A DNA stretch of 64,000 nucleotides, taken from positions 1,240,001 through 1,304,000 of the forward strand of contig MOWL01000088.1 of assembly GCA_002110485.1 (NCBI GenBank), in the 5' to 3' direction. A program made the position numbers and the translations under genes. The notes below the pieces were generated by a model. It had not been told where the DNA came from. It ran no database searches and was given only the letters and a program-made list of their open reading frames with translations. This DNA comes from Emergomyces orientalis (lineage: Eukaryota > Ascomycota > Eurotiomycetes > Onygenales > Ajellomycetaceae). Below, one piece after another: positions 34,718 to 46,953 of this stretch; within the stretch, counting starts at the first letter, position 1, and every line of letters begins with the position of its first letter.

Positions 34718-35884
34718 ATGGATGGCCCAATTGCCGACGGCAAGTTCCGCACAGATAATACCCGCCCCTCCTCCTCCAGCCAGGGCATATTGGCTCTGTT
34801 CTCTCTAAAGGGGAAAACTGCCATCGTCACTGGCGCTGGCGCTGGTATTGGCCTGGCTGTTGCTCATGCATTGGCGGAAGCTGGTGCCAACGTCGCCATC
34901 TGGTACAATAGCAACAAAGCCAGCATCGAGCGGGCGGCAGAGATCGAGAAGAAGTATGGAGTTAAATGTAAGCATTATACGAATATAAAACGAAAATATT
35001 TCTGTTAACAGCCATTCTCCCTCCCTTCTTTTCCGTTCATTTTGAACCTTTTTAGAAAGAGAACTTTCGCTTCACAAAATATAAACTTATTCCCCCTCTC
35101 ATCAAGAACTAACCATTTATTTCTCTTAGGCAGAGCATACCAAGTCAACGTCACGGACCCGCAAATAGTCTCAGACGCCGTAACCACCATCGTCAAGGAA
35201 TTCAACGGACGACTCGATGTCTTCATTGCCAACTCCGGTATCCCCTGGACCAAGGGCCCCATGGTCGATGCCGACCTGGATCATTACCGTAAAGTTGTTA
35301 CGACGGATATCGACGGTACCTTCTACTGCGCCCGTGCCGCTGCCGCCCACTGGAAACGCCAGAAAGAGCAGGGCACCGATATCAATGGTAATAAGCTGGA
35401 TAATTTCTCCTATGGAAGTTTCATCGCCACGGCGTCGATGAGTGGGCACATCGTCAATTACCCCCAGCTGCAGGCGGCCTATAATGCGGCCAAGGCAGCC
35501 GTTCTACATCTATGTAAGTATTCGCCCTCGCTGCTATATATGCTCTCAATGTGTAAATATGTGCGTATACTTGAATGTTCGAAAGAAAATCTTACGTCTA
35601 ACCACATACGCTTTCCCCATTTCCCTTCATTTACAGGCAAATCCCTTGCCGTTGAATGGGTGCAATTCGCCCGTGCCAACTCCGTCTCGCCTGGCTATAT
35701 CGCCACAGAGCTCTCCAATTTCATCCCCGCCGCCACCAAGGAAATCTGGCGAGGCAAGATCCCCATGGGCCGCGAGGGAGAGCCCCACGAACTTGCTGGT
35801 GCGTACCTGTACCTTGCATCCGATGCTTCTAGTTACACAACCGGAACCGATATTATCGTTGATGGGGGATACGTCCTCCCATGA
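34718..35884 (+). CDS. Short-chain dehydrogenase, sorbose/mannitol (L-xylulose) reductase type
   Basis: Three exons, 34718-34967, 35130-35513 and 35637-35884, encode 293 residues. Classical SDR features are all present: cofactor loop TGAGAGIGLAVA, NSG in IANSGIPWTKG, catalytic Ser in SMSGHIVNYPQ and the YNAAK dyad, then SPGYIATELS and a C-terminal DGGYVLP. The profile fits fungal NADP-dependent mannitol/sorbose reductases, which interconvert ketoses and sugar alcohols. An N-terminal extension of about 25 Ser-rich residues precedes the fold. Both introns split a TGC/Cys codon after its T, a neat conserved pattern (KC-RAYQV and HLC-KSLAVEW). Confidence 0.92.
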
Positions 35885-36415
35885 TCAGTTTTTCGGGTGG
35901 CTGTTGCATTTCCTCTCTCTCTTTGATGTTTTCTTATTTTTCTTATTTTTTCTTCGTCTGCAATTTGCAGCGTGATCTTTTTGTTCCCTAGTGGTTCCTT
36001 TGACACTGGGAATGGAACGTGATTTCATATTTCTCATTCGAAGCTGATCTCCACCGGGGGCAATAGGGGCTGGTAGGCGATCTACTCACCTTTCCCCCCC
36101 TCTCCTTTTTGTTTTACTGCTTTTTTCTCAATGGACCAAAATAGATTATCTCCTCTTTCCTTCTCAGTTCCATACTAGAAATTAAGAGAAAAGGATAAGG
36201 AGGTTTACAAACACGGTGGTGGTTCGTTTTTGCCATAAATTAGAATTATACAATACACGTCATTTTCACCACCTTTCTTCTCGTTCATCCATACCTACTC
36301 ACTCATCATTTAGTCGCAATTAACCTGCTAGCGATCATATCTATAAGCTGCATGCCAATAGCATTATTTCAACCCCACACACTTCCCTACTCAGCGCCGC
36401 CCGTGATTCACGAAG
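35885..36415. other. Convergent intergenic region
   Basis: T- and C-rich 3' UTR-type sequence; no gene was seen. Confidence 0.5.
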
Positions 36416-37318
36416 TCAATCTGCCAGCCAACTGATAAACCTTGCAACCACCCAATCAACAGGCTCATGAATCCAGGAAGCGATATGTCCACCTTTTGGT
36501 CCTGTCTCAGGTTCATCCCCATCTTCACTCCCAATCTGCCTTTCCGGGGCCAAGAGGACATGTTCTCGAAGCCTCGAGGTCCTCGGATCGAAATATCTGG
36601 ACATGTCGAATTCTGCAGGCTCTTTCTGTGTGGAAGGATGGTTACGGGTACATCCCTGCGTGTGCCTGTCATCTCGATCCATCGGACCATGATTGTGATT
36701 ATGATTGTTGTGAAATCCCTCGTGTTCGTCATCCAAAGGGAGAGCTGAGATCGTGTTTGAGTCTGTGTCCGAGCTTGAGCTTGAGATATCGATAAGCTGA
36801 TAGCTTGTTTTACGATATCCATGTTCGATCCGTTCCCATCTCAAATCGACGCGTTCCAGGTCCCCGAGCTCAATTTCTTCATAATCTTGGCTGTCGGAGT
36901 CCAATTCGGTCCATTCATCATCTTCAGCAGAATCCTCGAGATTTAAATTGGCATTGATGTGCACATATCCACCACTGTCCTCCTTTTTTTTCCTCCAAGC
37001 TCCTTTCCCATTCAGTGGTAAGAAAATGCACGTGCGGAAAGGCCGGTTGATTCTGGTAAACAGCTTAGATTTTCTAATTCGATGGATCATGTAGAGGGTG
37101 TATATAAGAAGTAGAACGGCTGGGATCAGGTTTGAAAGCACGATGGATGATTGGATTGGTGTTTGAAATACCGCAGTTGGAGCATTTGCATTTGATATCA
37201 ATTGGTTATTAGATGGAAATAATTCGGCTGCTTGTTGCTGGGGCGGAGGAGATGTAGTGGTTGAAGGAGATAAGATGTTCGGAAAGGAAAGTAAAGATGG
37301 CCGCGGTTGCGCCAGCAT
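36416..37318 (-). CDS. Hypothetical membrane protein, 300 residues
   Basis: Intronless. A Pro/Gln/Ser-rich N-terminus of about 55 residues precedes a single hydrophobic helix (IVLSNLIPAVLLLIYTLYM) with a basic flank (HRIRKSK). Acidic low-complexity sequence follows (SAEDDEWTELDSDSQDYEE), then a His/Asn run (NNHNHNHG) and a Trp-rich amphipathic C-terminus. No family is recognised. The frame is open without interruption and the composition is protein-like, so I consider it real; function unknown. Confidence 0.65.
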   Translation of the reverse strand: MLAQPRPSLLSFPNILSPSTTTSPPPQQQAAELFPSNNQLISNANAPTAVFQTPIQSSIVLSNLIPAVLLLIYTLYMIHRIRKSKLFTRINRPFRTCIFLPLNGKGAWRKKKEDSGGYVHINANLNLEDSAEDDEWTELDSDSQDYEEIELGDLERVDLRWERIEHGYRKTSYQLIDISSSSSDTDSNTISALPLDDEHEGFHNNHNHNHGPMDRDDRHTQGCTRNHPSTQKEPAEFDMSRYFDPRTSRLREHVLLAPERQIGSEDGDEPETGPKGGHIASWIHEPVDWVVARFISWLAD

Positions 37319-39325
37319 TGTTTAAAATTTACGGAATCGGTTCAAGTTTGGTTGATGTCCTGTTGCTCGGGTTGTACTGTATAGGTGCACAACGAGATAG
37401 AAGTGGCTGAGAAGAGACTAATTACATAGGGAAGCTGTATTATAGAATGGAAGAAAGGAAGAAAGAAAAGAATTTAGCCTTTCATTGATAAGTACTGGAG
37501 AATAAGAAGTTTGAATATTTCATTCTCCATCATTTTTTCTAGCAGGAGGTGTTGTGTGTTAAAAGAATTAAGGCGAGGGAGTGAACGTCCATTCACCAGG
37601 TGCTCCGGATGTAATTAAAGGAGAGAATGGAGAGAGGCTGGCAAAGTGTATTAGGGTAGAACACCATGGTCTATGTTTTCCCGAAAATCTAGTGGATATA
37701 GCTTTCTCAGAATATAATATCATCAGGAAAGCCAAAATATCAAGAGTAACTACGCCTTCAAGGTGAACCCCTGAAAGCTGCTGAAACACATGTTTCAGGG
37801 GTTTGAAAGACATAAGTAGGCGGAAAGCAAAAGACAGCGAGAAAAGATTGCAAAATAAAGGAAAGAAAGTCAAAAAGTTAGATTTTTCAGAGACGTTACA
37901 GGAGACTTTACGTATTACCCAATGCTGAGCTCAGTGTTTATATTCTGTGTACGGAGTATCAGTAGGCGTGATGTAGATGAGGTTGGAAAAACGAGGCTGG
38001 GAAGATATCCGGATTAAGTTGTTTTTCCAGGGCAGCCAAGCCGTCATTCTTCAAAGAGATCAAATTTATATAGCACAGCAAAAATAATAAAATAGTTATA
38101 TCATGCCAAAAATAATAATATCTAAAACAGTTACAGGGTAACTTATGAAAGAGATCTATTCAATAGTGAAATTGGAGCTAGAATGGAAGCATTATAAGAT
38201 GATAACTAACAGCGAAAGAACTGAAAACCTATATTCTCACAACAAACATATTTCACATCTATGAATGACACAATCTGGCCATTCCGAGATACAAATGTGA
38301 CCAAGTGAACCACAGAATTTCTTTTCGTTTTCAAAAGTGATAACTTCTAAAACCACGGCAGATAGGTACATATATCCGTATTTCAAGGTCATGATATTTG
38401 ATTTGATATTTGATTTGATGTTTTCCTTTCATTTTGTTGCTAATAAAAGAAATAAATTAAAAAAATAAATTTAAAAAAACGAAAAACATTTTAGTTGGAG
38501 AAGGAAACGAATTCTTACACGTGCACACACCGTGGGGACGACAGGAGTGGGAGCGATTGGGGTATCAAAAGAGTGACACGCTCAAGAAAAGCGGAGGAGA
38601 GTATTTAATGCAGTTTTGGGACTAGTTGAATAGTCTTTTAAAAAATTTTATATGAAAGGAAATGAAAAAGGATCAGCGGGATGGTGGCCATGGGGAATAG
38701 TAGTGTGCGCGCGAATAGGAAAACATGATATATAAAAGAGTGTATCACATTCCAAATGTAGGGAGTTGGAGCAAAAGAAAAAGAAGGAGAAGGAAATAGA
38801 CCCCATGGCGCCGAAAAGTTATACAATGCTGAATTAAAAACGCCGAAATCATCCAAGATATTCAATACAGTGAAAAAGAAATAAAACAAAAAATGAAGGG
38901 AGAAAAGTTTTGAGATACTGATAATTTGCCAAGAAAGAGCAGAAGGGGTACACCGAATGACGGAATGTCGAATGAAACGAGACATCGCGGAGGAGGTTAG
39001 CCTCAAAACGAACAAAAGGTTATTTTAAGCGAGTGATGTGGTGCCGGACATTCCACGCGATACGGCGTTATTTGCAGGAAAATGGACTGAAAAATAGCGC
39101 CGTGACTGGAACCAGTCTAGATATGTATGGAGTTTATTTTTTCTAAGGGGGTGGGAATTGTAACAGTCATATAGATGTGGACGATGGGTGACTCAAAAGA
39201 GAAGGATCAGAAACCTTGAAAAACACCAGCCCGGCCGGTTTCAACGCATGGGGTTGTCTGTTTGTTGTCGAGTTTGGGGAAGAGGTGGGAGGGGAAGGGG
39301 CAGCCGCATTCGAAAGCCAAAGGAT
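37319..39325. other. 2 kb intergenic region, no supported gene
   Basis: AT-rich. It contains a short tandem of TGATATTTGATT at 38393-38418 and several A-rich tracts. Open frames here are short and lack features. The right part is probably the Opi1 3' UTR. Confidence 0.5.
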
Positions 39326-40963
39326 TTACGGCTTCTCCGTTATTCCAGTCATTTCGACGTCCTTTGGTGGTGAAGGCACAGGAACGGGCGATTTACTGTC
39401 CAACAACATTGGGGCTCGCTCCGATGCAGATTCCGTTTCGTTTCGTGAAGGCTTGGGCCGACGTAACTTTTCGCACCATCTTTCTGCGCTGACAAGGGTA
39501 TCATTGACCACGCCACTAACCTGGGCCATCATGTCTAATCCCTCCTCTGCAAGAACTAGAACACGTTGTGCACTGGTTGTCATGTCTGCATCTGTGCCAG
39601 AGCCATCTGCGGGTACAGTTATGGTCGATGCAACTCGAAAGCGCTGTGGTAGGGAGGTAAGGTGTCGGCGGACAAGAAGTCGAGCATTTTCTGGAAGTGC
39701 GCCGCCCGCATATTTAGAAACCACATCTACCACCTGTCTAAGGGTACGCAGTATATCGCCCTTGACTTGTTGTATCTGTTCTGAAAGGCGGGTGGAATTA
39801 CGTGATCTCATCTCTGAATTCGCTGGGTCGTCTGATGATTGGTCCTTTTTGGAAGCGTCATACTCTTCTAGAACATTTTTCAAGGATATGATTGAATTAC
39901 CTAGTCGACCGTTCGCCCATCGAAGCCAGCTTAGGCAATAGGTCAAGCTGCGAAGGGACTCCTCGCTCATGGCTACGCCGAGACCGGAGGTGGAGATCAC
40001 AAGCCGACTTTGCCATGTAGATTGGCTGCTGCTTCCGGTTTTCTTATCCAACTGGGCCAGCTCTTCATAATTAGGAGATGAAAGAGTGTCATATGGAGGG
40101 AGAGACTCTGCAGTGGATGATCTCCTTGTCTGGGATGGTGTTAGTTCTGCCATCCCCCTTTCAACGTCCCTCATATCAGTGTTTGTATTCCTAATCTTCC
40201 GCCGCTTGTCAGGAGCCTCTGCATCAACAGCTGTATCATCACCAGCCCGACGTCTTTGGAGTGCCCAACGGATACCCCCTTCGACACCGGTCTTTTTGCC
40301 GACGGAGCCAACCTTTTTCACCACAGGTGATCCGATGTTCCGCTCTAAAAACTCAGCTCCGTATTTGAACCTTGGCGAGTAAGACTTTGAGGAGGTATAG
40401 ACAGAAACGGAGCTGTTTATGGCGGAAGACAAAAGAGGATGAGACGAGGTGAGGAGGGACAGTAATGGCTCCGGAGATTGATGTTGCTGTTGCTGCTGTT
40501 GCTGTAGCTGTCCGGATGAAGATGTTGATGGCGGGGAGGAGGGGTCAAGGCAGCGAGACGATGGTGGGGAATGAACAAAATCTATTCAAAAACAGATCAT
40601 CAAGTCAGAATTAGAAAGTTTTGGTTTGTTTGATAATATATTCACTGCCGCAAACTGACCTGATCGAAGGCCTTCCAACGCCTGTGCCGCCTCGATATCA
40701 TCCATCGAAAGTACACTAGTAGCCCGGCGGTTGCGCTCCTCGTTATCCATCTCCCGTTGAGCAGGGCCACCAGAGGCTACCATTCTCGAAGGAGTTGAGA
40801 TAGTGGCAGTTAATGACCCGGAAGGAGAAGTGGTGGCAGTAATATTTGTAGGAGCAGACTGAACGGTGCTATCGGCGTACGCAGGAAGCTCAGGAAGAGG
40901 CGAATCCTGCGATTGCGATGCCAAATTCGGCCGGCGATCGTGGCGTGGCTGATAAGTCCCCAT
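39326..40963 (-). CDS. OPI1: Opi1-type transcriptional repressor (phospholipid synthesis; CCG-8 family)
   Basis: Two exons, 40963-40660 and 40581-39326, encode 519 residues; the start is the first ATG (MGTYQPRHDRR), and the upstream in-frame TTG is not used. The intron has a GTCAGT donor and TAG acceptor and joins RSG to DFVHSPP, a motif typical of the family. A Gln run (GQLQQQQQQQHQ) follows. The conserved Opi1 core is recognisable as FKYGAEFLERNIGSPVVKKV, LTYCLSWLRWANGRLG and the basic RRRAGDD segment. Opi1 represses INO2/INO4-type genes in response to phosphatidic acid; the Neurospora homologue ccg-8 also affects lipid metabolism and azole response. The C-terminus is Ser/Pro-rich. Confidence 0.88.
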
Positions 40964-43900
40964 GATAGGTCCTCTTGACAAAAGGCCAATTCAAGTAACT
41001 AACACGTGAAAGCCGCTGAAATTGGATGCGATGCGGTGGGTTTGCCGATTAGGCTATGGGAACAAAACCGGGCTTACGCCAAGCCTCGTAAGTTTTTGTT
41101 GAATTGCCAAATGGGATTTGAGACTTTGGTCCTCTTTCTCATATGAAAAATCAATACCAGCCAAGTGAAACTGGAGTCTCATGGACTTGAATTCGGGGCT
41201 ATGATATCAATCAGCCCAGAGGGTGTTGAAGCAGGTCACCACAGCGAGACCACACACAAGCTAACGAGTTCGGATCTCGGTAGGGGCAGAACCACAGACG
41301 GATGCTGCTGCAAAGATAATAAAGTCAGGAGGCGAGATGCGGGCAACCTGCGAGGGTGAGGAGTAGTAATAGAGGAACAAACTACTTGAACCTGAAAAAA
41401 TCCATCCCCAAGTCAAGTCAGGCCAGGGATACGGGGGGAAGTTGAGATGTGATGTTAGCAATGGCTGCTTGACATGTGACTGATGCGGCTGCGAATCAAG
41501 CGTCAGAATTAGGGTTAGGGTTTGCATGTGAAAAGATTAAGTGGCCAATAAGGGCATATTATTTAAATGCTAGTAAATTCTATTAGCACGTGCTCTTACT
41601 TGCTACCTTCCTACTTAGGAATAGCGTGGGGGACAAGGCTATGGGATCTGAGCGCATAAGTGGGACAATTTATCATGTATTGATAGCAGCTGATAGAAAC
41701 TAACTTGTGAATATTTACCTGGCTTCAGGTGCATCAATGGTTTTATGATCTTGGTGTGGAGGTTAGGCAATGTTATGGCGAGATAATTCGAATCCATTAT
41801 TAGTATCATGGGAGCATATTTCGGACAGTTGGGCGGATTGTCATCCCCGCTATCCATGTTGTTAGTGCTGACATTTCAGTTTCCAGCTCTGCATATGCGT
41901 GTTATTTGAGGGCGTGCCCTGCGAATTGACAGTCATCATTCTCTACACATTATTGCAAAGACAGGCATCTCTAAATCAACAAACAAGAATCCTCGTGGAC
42001 TGGGGTTTTACCCAGACACAGCCGTGTTCCCCTAACCTCAAAAATACTCCACTACGGCCGAAACCTTGGTTTAAAACCAGTAATGCTGCCCTGGTAAACT
42101 ATTTCTGTTGGAAGAAGATGGAACTGGGGAGGTTGAAGCTGGTTTATGTCCAGGTGTGAAAAGGAGCCGAGAAATCACTTTTGCTGAGTTCCAAAGCTCG
42201 AATACCGGCGCCAGGGGTTGGGGGAATGTTCCGCACATACCATTTAGTGAGAGGTGACGAGTGACGAACTCGAATCCCAACTTTCCTTGATATTTCGAGG
42301 TGCTGGATGCAATAAACTCTCATCAGAATATTAGAAAGAACTATCTTCTAGCCATGGAACTTGTTCTATGTTATATGTGTATCCTGAATGTTTGGGAGTT
42401 TCAACTATCAGAGGACTGCCGCGACAAACTTGTTTCCCTTACTTCTTTCAATTTTTATGAAATTGATCACTGGGCTTAAAGGAATATCCTCTCAAATGCA
42501 GCGACGTCCTAGGTTGGGCAACATTTGACTGCCAAAAGCTTTTGTTCTCCAGAAAATGTCATTTATATCGTCCAGTGCCTTGTTTAACCCTTAACTTCTT
42601 TCTCGTTTCTCTTCAGCCCATACCCCACGAAAATGAAATACATAAAGCAGCATTGCCCAGACGACAAAACGGCTTGGAAGGCGGATGAGGTTGGACGCCC
42701 CTAGCTCCCAGTCGATCACCGATTATATCGGTTTCAATCACAGGTGAGAAAGGGGCGGCACCAGCGATGGATCGCGTAGCACCCGGCTGATGACCTCACA
42801 GGCGTGGTACAGATACCGCACGTGTTGCCCAAGCAATCGAGAAGCAGGTGGAGATGGCTGCCCCTAGCCGTATAAATACGCTACCCCCAGGCCCTTCCGA
42901 CAGCAAACTCAGATATAATTATTAGTGCCAGATTACGCCTCGGCATGCTTCTCATACCAAACAACGCCGCCACACCACTCTTCAGATCATATTTGCAAGT
43001 CAGATCAGCTATTATCACACCAACAGTCTGCGAAGAGGTATTGTCCTTTCACAGCGGTTGCCTTGAGAGTGAAGCATAACTATAGGGTGAAAGTATATAG
43101 TAGTGGTGGCTGGCTTGCGGCGAGATATCCCAGATCCCCGTGCGAGAAAAAGATGCGAATTGGTAAAAACTAGCTCTAGTTGTTCTTTTTTCGTGATGTT
43201 GAAGGCCTGGGTGACGAAACAGATGCACTGGTTGGCATGTTAGAATCATAATCGGCCGCCATTTAGGAGTCAAAAGGATGATTGTGAGTATCACCATAGC
43301 CTCTCTTTGTTCTAGTTTGAGAGGGGGCGGAGAGGGAGATATCAGGGCTTTTGCTACTCCTTGCATCGGCGTACTTCTAGACATACTTTTCATCAGACAA
43401 TCAATGATCATTTCTCCAAACCTCACAAGCCCACGGCCGGAAACTCAACATCTTTTTGCCGTTCGTTTCTCACTACCTGGCAAGGATTGGCCCTGTTCAT
43501 CACTAATCCAGGGAATCATTATCATCTATCCTTTCAATGCCCCTCCATTGGGGAAATGTTGCATTAATATCGATTTTGGGCCTTTGGAGCCAAGTATTCA
43601 CTGCCGTGTTCTCATCCCCTGGTAAATTCTTTGATTTCTTCATTAAAGTATCCGGACTCTAAGTACCTGTAATAATAATACGGCCACCGCATTTCTATTT
43701 GGTTAGGATTGGGTGGTGAAGTTAGGAAACATTCAAAAATGTCTGAAGCTCCTTAAACTGGCAGTAAAGCTATTAACCTCAATCACAAAACAATGATTGA
43801 AAATGAGTAATAATGAATATTTCCATGCAATCCTGAAGGAAATACAAATTCTAGACCATAAATTATATTTCAATAATACCATATTAGTTAAAAGCAAGTA

Positions 43901-44045
43901 GTCAAACAAGTTCTATTAAAGAGATCCAAAGAAAACAAAACTCCGCGTTTGCATATGTATCCAAAAGATAGAAAATGGCAAGAAAAATATAAAATGTAAA
44001 AAGCACACATGAAACTATTTACAGCCCCCGTGGAAGCAAAATTCA
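40964..44045. other. 3.1 kb gene-poor intergenic region
   Basis: No supported gene on either strand; several frames of 60-130 codons are present but lack domains and consistent composition. A TTAGGGTTAGGG-like dimer occurs at 41510-41521, too short to be telomeric. No tRNA fold was recognised. Confidence 0.45.
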
Positions 44046-45128
44046 TCAATTCAAATTCAATCTGATAGGTTTTGCTCGTGGTCCACCAGCGTCGTAAGTG
44101 AACATAACCATGTTATCTTCAAGTCTCAAGGCGCCAGGCCAGAAACCGTTTGCTTCCTTCACAACCTGAGGGGGACTCCAGCACATTTGTCCATCTTTCG
44201 GAGGTCCTGAAAATGTGGCCTTGATAGTGGCTTTAAGCGGCCAATTACCATCGATGTCATCGTCTGCCATGTACACAACTGCCAATGACCCATCGGCAAA
44301 AGAAGCAATCTGTGGTGCTCCGGCGTTTTTGCCCCTTGGCACGACTTGCACATCCTGTCGATGGCCCCAGCTTGCTCCATCATCATAGGATATGGCGGCT
44401 TTGACATTGAAAAATGGCGCGTTGTCCGTGGTTTCAAAGATCATGACAAGGGCGTCTCGGTTGCCGTCTTTCGTTTTTGCGATCCCGTTCATTCCATCCC
44501 GGTGATTTTCCTGCCATGAGACGGCTTCGGGCGTTGACCAGGTGTCGCCCCGGTCAGTTGACCTGACGAGCATTGTTCGCTGCTCATTACCCGCAAACTC
44601 TTGCGAGTATGTCAATTGAATCTCATTCAGGTTGTTCTCAGCAAGTTTGATAAATGGTTCCCAGGCGCCCAAGTTTCCGTCCATCTCAAATGCCTGGGAC
44701 GCAAATTTCCAGTTCTTCCCACCATCAGTTGACTTGCAGACGGTGATCCGTGAGTGTACCGGGCTGGGGCCGACGCTGGTATGGTTTCGGAACGCACCAA
44801 TGACCACAGATGGTGCCACTTCAAGCAGGGAGATGTTGCCAACATCTCCATCGCCTCTGGTTATTTCTCCGAAGGAAGCAAACCGTTGACCACCATCAGT
44901 GCTCTTAGATACTTTTATCACTCTGACCCCATCCTCCCTGGTGGTAAACCCGGCTAAAACAGAGCCATCGGAAAGTTTGGCCAGGCGTACATAGCTACCA
45001 GATAGGCCAGATATACTTATCTCATCCCCAGTAACTACCTCGCCACGGATGGTATTGTCGCATGAAACAGCCATCGGTCTTGAATGCCCAAAACGGAAGT
45101 GCGATAGCGCGACTAAACCAAATTGCAT
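44046..45128 (-). CDS. BNR/Asp-box repeat protein, sialidase-like beta-propeller
   Basis: Intronless, 360 residues. At least four Asp-box (S/T-x-D-x-G-x-x-W/F) repeats are visible: SKSTDGGQRF, CKSTDGGKNWKF, VRSTDRGDTWS and ISYDDGASWG, spaced roughly 50-70 residues apart, as in a six-bladed propeller. Fungal relatives are annotated as exo-sialidases or sialidase-like (KDNases in Aspergillus). No clear signal peptide follows the ATG at 45128; the first 20 residues are unlike the usual start, so a short upstream exon might be missing. It lies at the border of the transposon island. Confidence 0.82.
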   Translation of the reverse strand: MQFGLVALSHFRFGHSRPMAVSCDNTIRGEVVTGDEISISGLSGSYVRLAKLSDGSVLAGFTTREDGVRVIKVSKSTDGGQRFASFGEITRGDGDVGNISLLEVAPSVVIGAFRNHTSVGPSPVHSRITVCKSTDGGKNWKFASQAFEMDGNLGAWEPFIKLAENNLNEIQLTYSQEFAGNEQRTMLVRSTDRGDTWSTPEAVSWQENHRDGMNGIAKTKDGNRDALVMIFETTDNAPFFNVKAAISYDDGASWGHRQDVQVVPRGKNAGAPQIASFADGSLAVVYMADDDIDGNWPLKATIKATFSGPPKDGQMCWSPPQVVKEANGFWPGALRLEDNMVMFTYDAGGPRAKPIRLNLN

Positions 45129-45975
45129 AAGTTTTTATACTTGTCTCATCATGAATAGAAAAATGATGAATAAAATTTACTGTTTGTTTTTGATACCACC
45201 CAATTCGGCGGCGACGTTGGCCATTTTAGTATAAAAGACATTTCTGACAAAACGATAGTATCTCTCTGGCAGATCCGTTATTAGTCTCTGTTTGGATAGC
45301 ATGAATGGACTATCGTTGATGAATCCCCATTTCTCCACCAAGATTTCTGTCGGCTCGCAAAGATAAAGAGGCTCTCCACCTAAGCTGAATTTCGCGGCTG
45401 AGATTGTATGCAACTTAAAGAACTAGAATGAACATGATTGTGAGGAGTCTCCAGCGGAGCTGAATACTACTATTGAAGAAGCTGCAGAGGTGTTTCAGTT
45501 CGATGACGTCATAATGATCCATACCACCCGAAAGGGGGGGGCGAGGCTGATCTAAAAATGTTTGGAAGAGGTTGTTGATTGTTATTATCTAGCTAGCGAG
45601 CTTCGACTAAATAGGATTGGGGGGCACGTGACTGCAGTAGCCGTAGCACCATCCAACAAATCTGTGTAGTGTGGAAAGGTTGATCCGTGTCATATTAGGG
45701 GGGAGCTAGCTAGGTTATTATAATACAAACAAGCGATCACGTGTGAGCGGTGCGATCGCCGCGGGCGCCGCTACAAAATCCAACAACCCGCATCAGGTTA
45801 CACGTCAACTAACCCTTCGGGTAGCTCAGCTGACTACGCTAATGAGAATGTGATCACCTGACTCTTTGCCAAGAGAAAAAAAGATTAGTTGAGCTTCTTA
45901 TCATCTTGAACTTTTACACTCTTTTACCATTTCATAAATACAGTCAAAACAAACAATTCAAATATTCTTATAGAT
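45129..45975. other. Island border region
   Basis: GC-mixed sequence leading into the AT-rich island. It includes a palindromic GC-rich patch at 45747-45775 (GCGATCGCCGCGGGCGCCGC core). The composition shift to CpG-free AT-rich DNA starts near 45870. Confidence 0.4.
45177..45413 (-). pseudogene. Possible remnant of a protein-coding gene
   Basis: A 78-codon frame without ATG encodes a protein-like sequence (SLGGEPLYLCEPTEILVEKW, then LPERYYRFVRNVFYTKMANV). It has no upstream exon that I could define and ends 49 bases from the sialidase-like gene. It may be the last exon or a relic of a gene cut by the transposon island. Family unknown. Confidence 0.2.
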
Positions 45976-46309
45976 ATGAATATTTCAAATGAATTTCAGT
46001 TTGATGTTGATTCAGATGATGTATATGAAGATCATATACAAGTTGTAAATGAGAATGCTGTATGTAAAACTAGTTCTTTTCTACTATTTAACTACTGACT
46101 GACTAGTTAGCCTTCTCATGAGCTCATTATTTTAACTGATAGTCAGACAATAAGCATACTCTTTACTCAGGAAATTGAACATACTGTTCTGATTTCTCAA
46201 TATTCAGCAACATCTGTCAATGGATATACATATATCATTGGCACACAGTTTATTGATGAGAAGGATGTTGCAAAATCATGATTCTTGATATAATTTACCA
46301 GTTCATGAG
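45976..46309 (+). mobile_element. Degenerate fragment, possibly of a transposase gene
   Basis: An ATG at 45976 opens an acidic segment (FQFDVDSDDVYED) up to a possible GTATGT donor near 46062 with a CTGAC/CTAG acceptor-like end. The sequence after it reads with interruptions (GTQFIDEKDVAKS), resembling the N-terminal region of some MULE-type transposases. It is cut at 46310 by an LTR. The identification is weak. Confidence 0.2.
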
Positions 46310-46549
46310 TGTAAGAGGTGAGCAATTAGGTATGAAAGAACTATATTGTGTCTAATATACAAGAAAAAAAGCTTAAGAAAGAAAAGAGAAAGAAAAGAAA
46401 GAAGTGCAAAAAGTATATAGAAAAATATACACAGATTGCAAGCAAGAGCTAGTCATTAATATGAGAACTGACTAGTCTGAGTTCATATAATTATATAGAG
46501 ATTCAATCTCTGATATTATCTCTTTTCTTCTCTTTCATGATTCTTCACA
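46310..46549 (-). repeat. Gypsy-type LTR, inverted copy
   Basis: A 240-base block that begins TGTAAGAGGTG and ends TTCTTCACA on the plus strand. It is the reverse complement, with scattered mismatches, of the 240-base LTR at 60462-60701. LINE A's 3' tail lies a few bases away (46553). Because it points opposite to the gypsy coding segments in this window, it belongs to another or rearranged copy. Confidence 0.7.
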
Positions 46550-46953
46550 GATAGTTATTATTATTATTCTTCAATTATAGATATATATGCAGTCAGAGAC
46601 TATGATATCTACCTGAGACTCAAAGAGTCTCAGGATTTTTCTAACTTTAACACTAATTACTATACATTTTTTCTTCAAACAAATAGCACTTGCAATACTT
46701 GAATTCCAGCCCAGAATAGTCAGCAAATTGATTTTTCTTTTTTTTATTTATTTATTTATAAATATCTTTGAAGATTATTTATATTCTCTTTTTTTCATAT
46801 AATTTTCAAGTGATTACAAAGAAAATAAATTAATGATAGACAAAATAACTCATGACATGAATACAAAGGAAATAAAAGACAGACTCTAACACAAAAGAAA
46901 TAGTGAGATATTATATAATATCTAGCAGTTTTTATAAAGAATATTTCAGATTC

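Noticed and set aside
41505..41525. TTAGGG-like dimer as an interstitial telomere
   Set aside because: Only about two units, well within chance and far from any array.
45800..45880. tRNA-like stretch GGGTAGCTCAGCTGACTACGC
   Set aside because: It resembles an A box, but no B box (GGTTCGAAYCC type) or cloverleaf follows.
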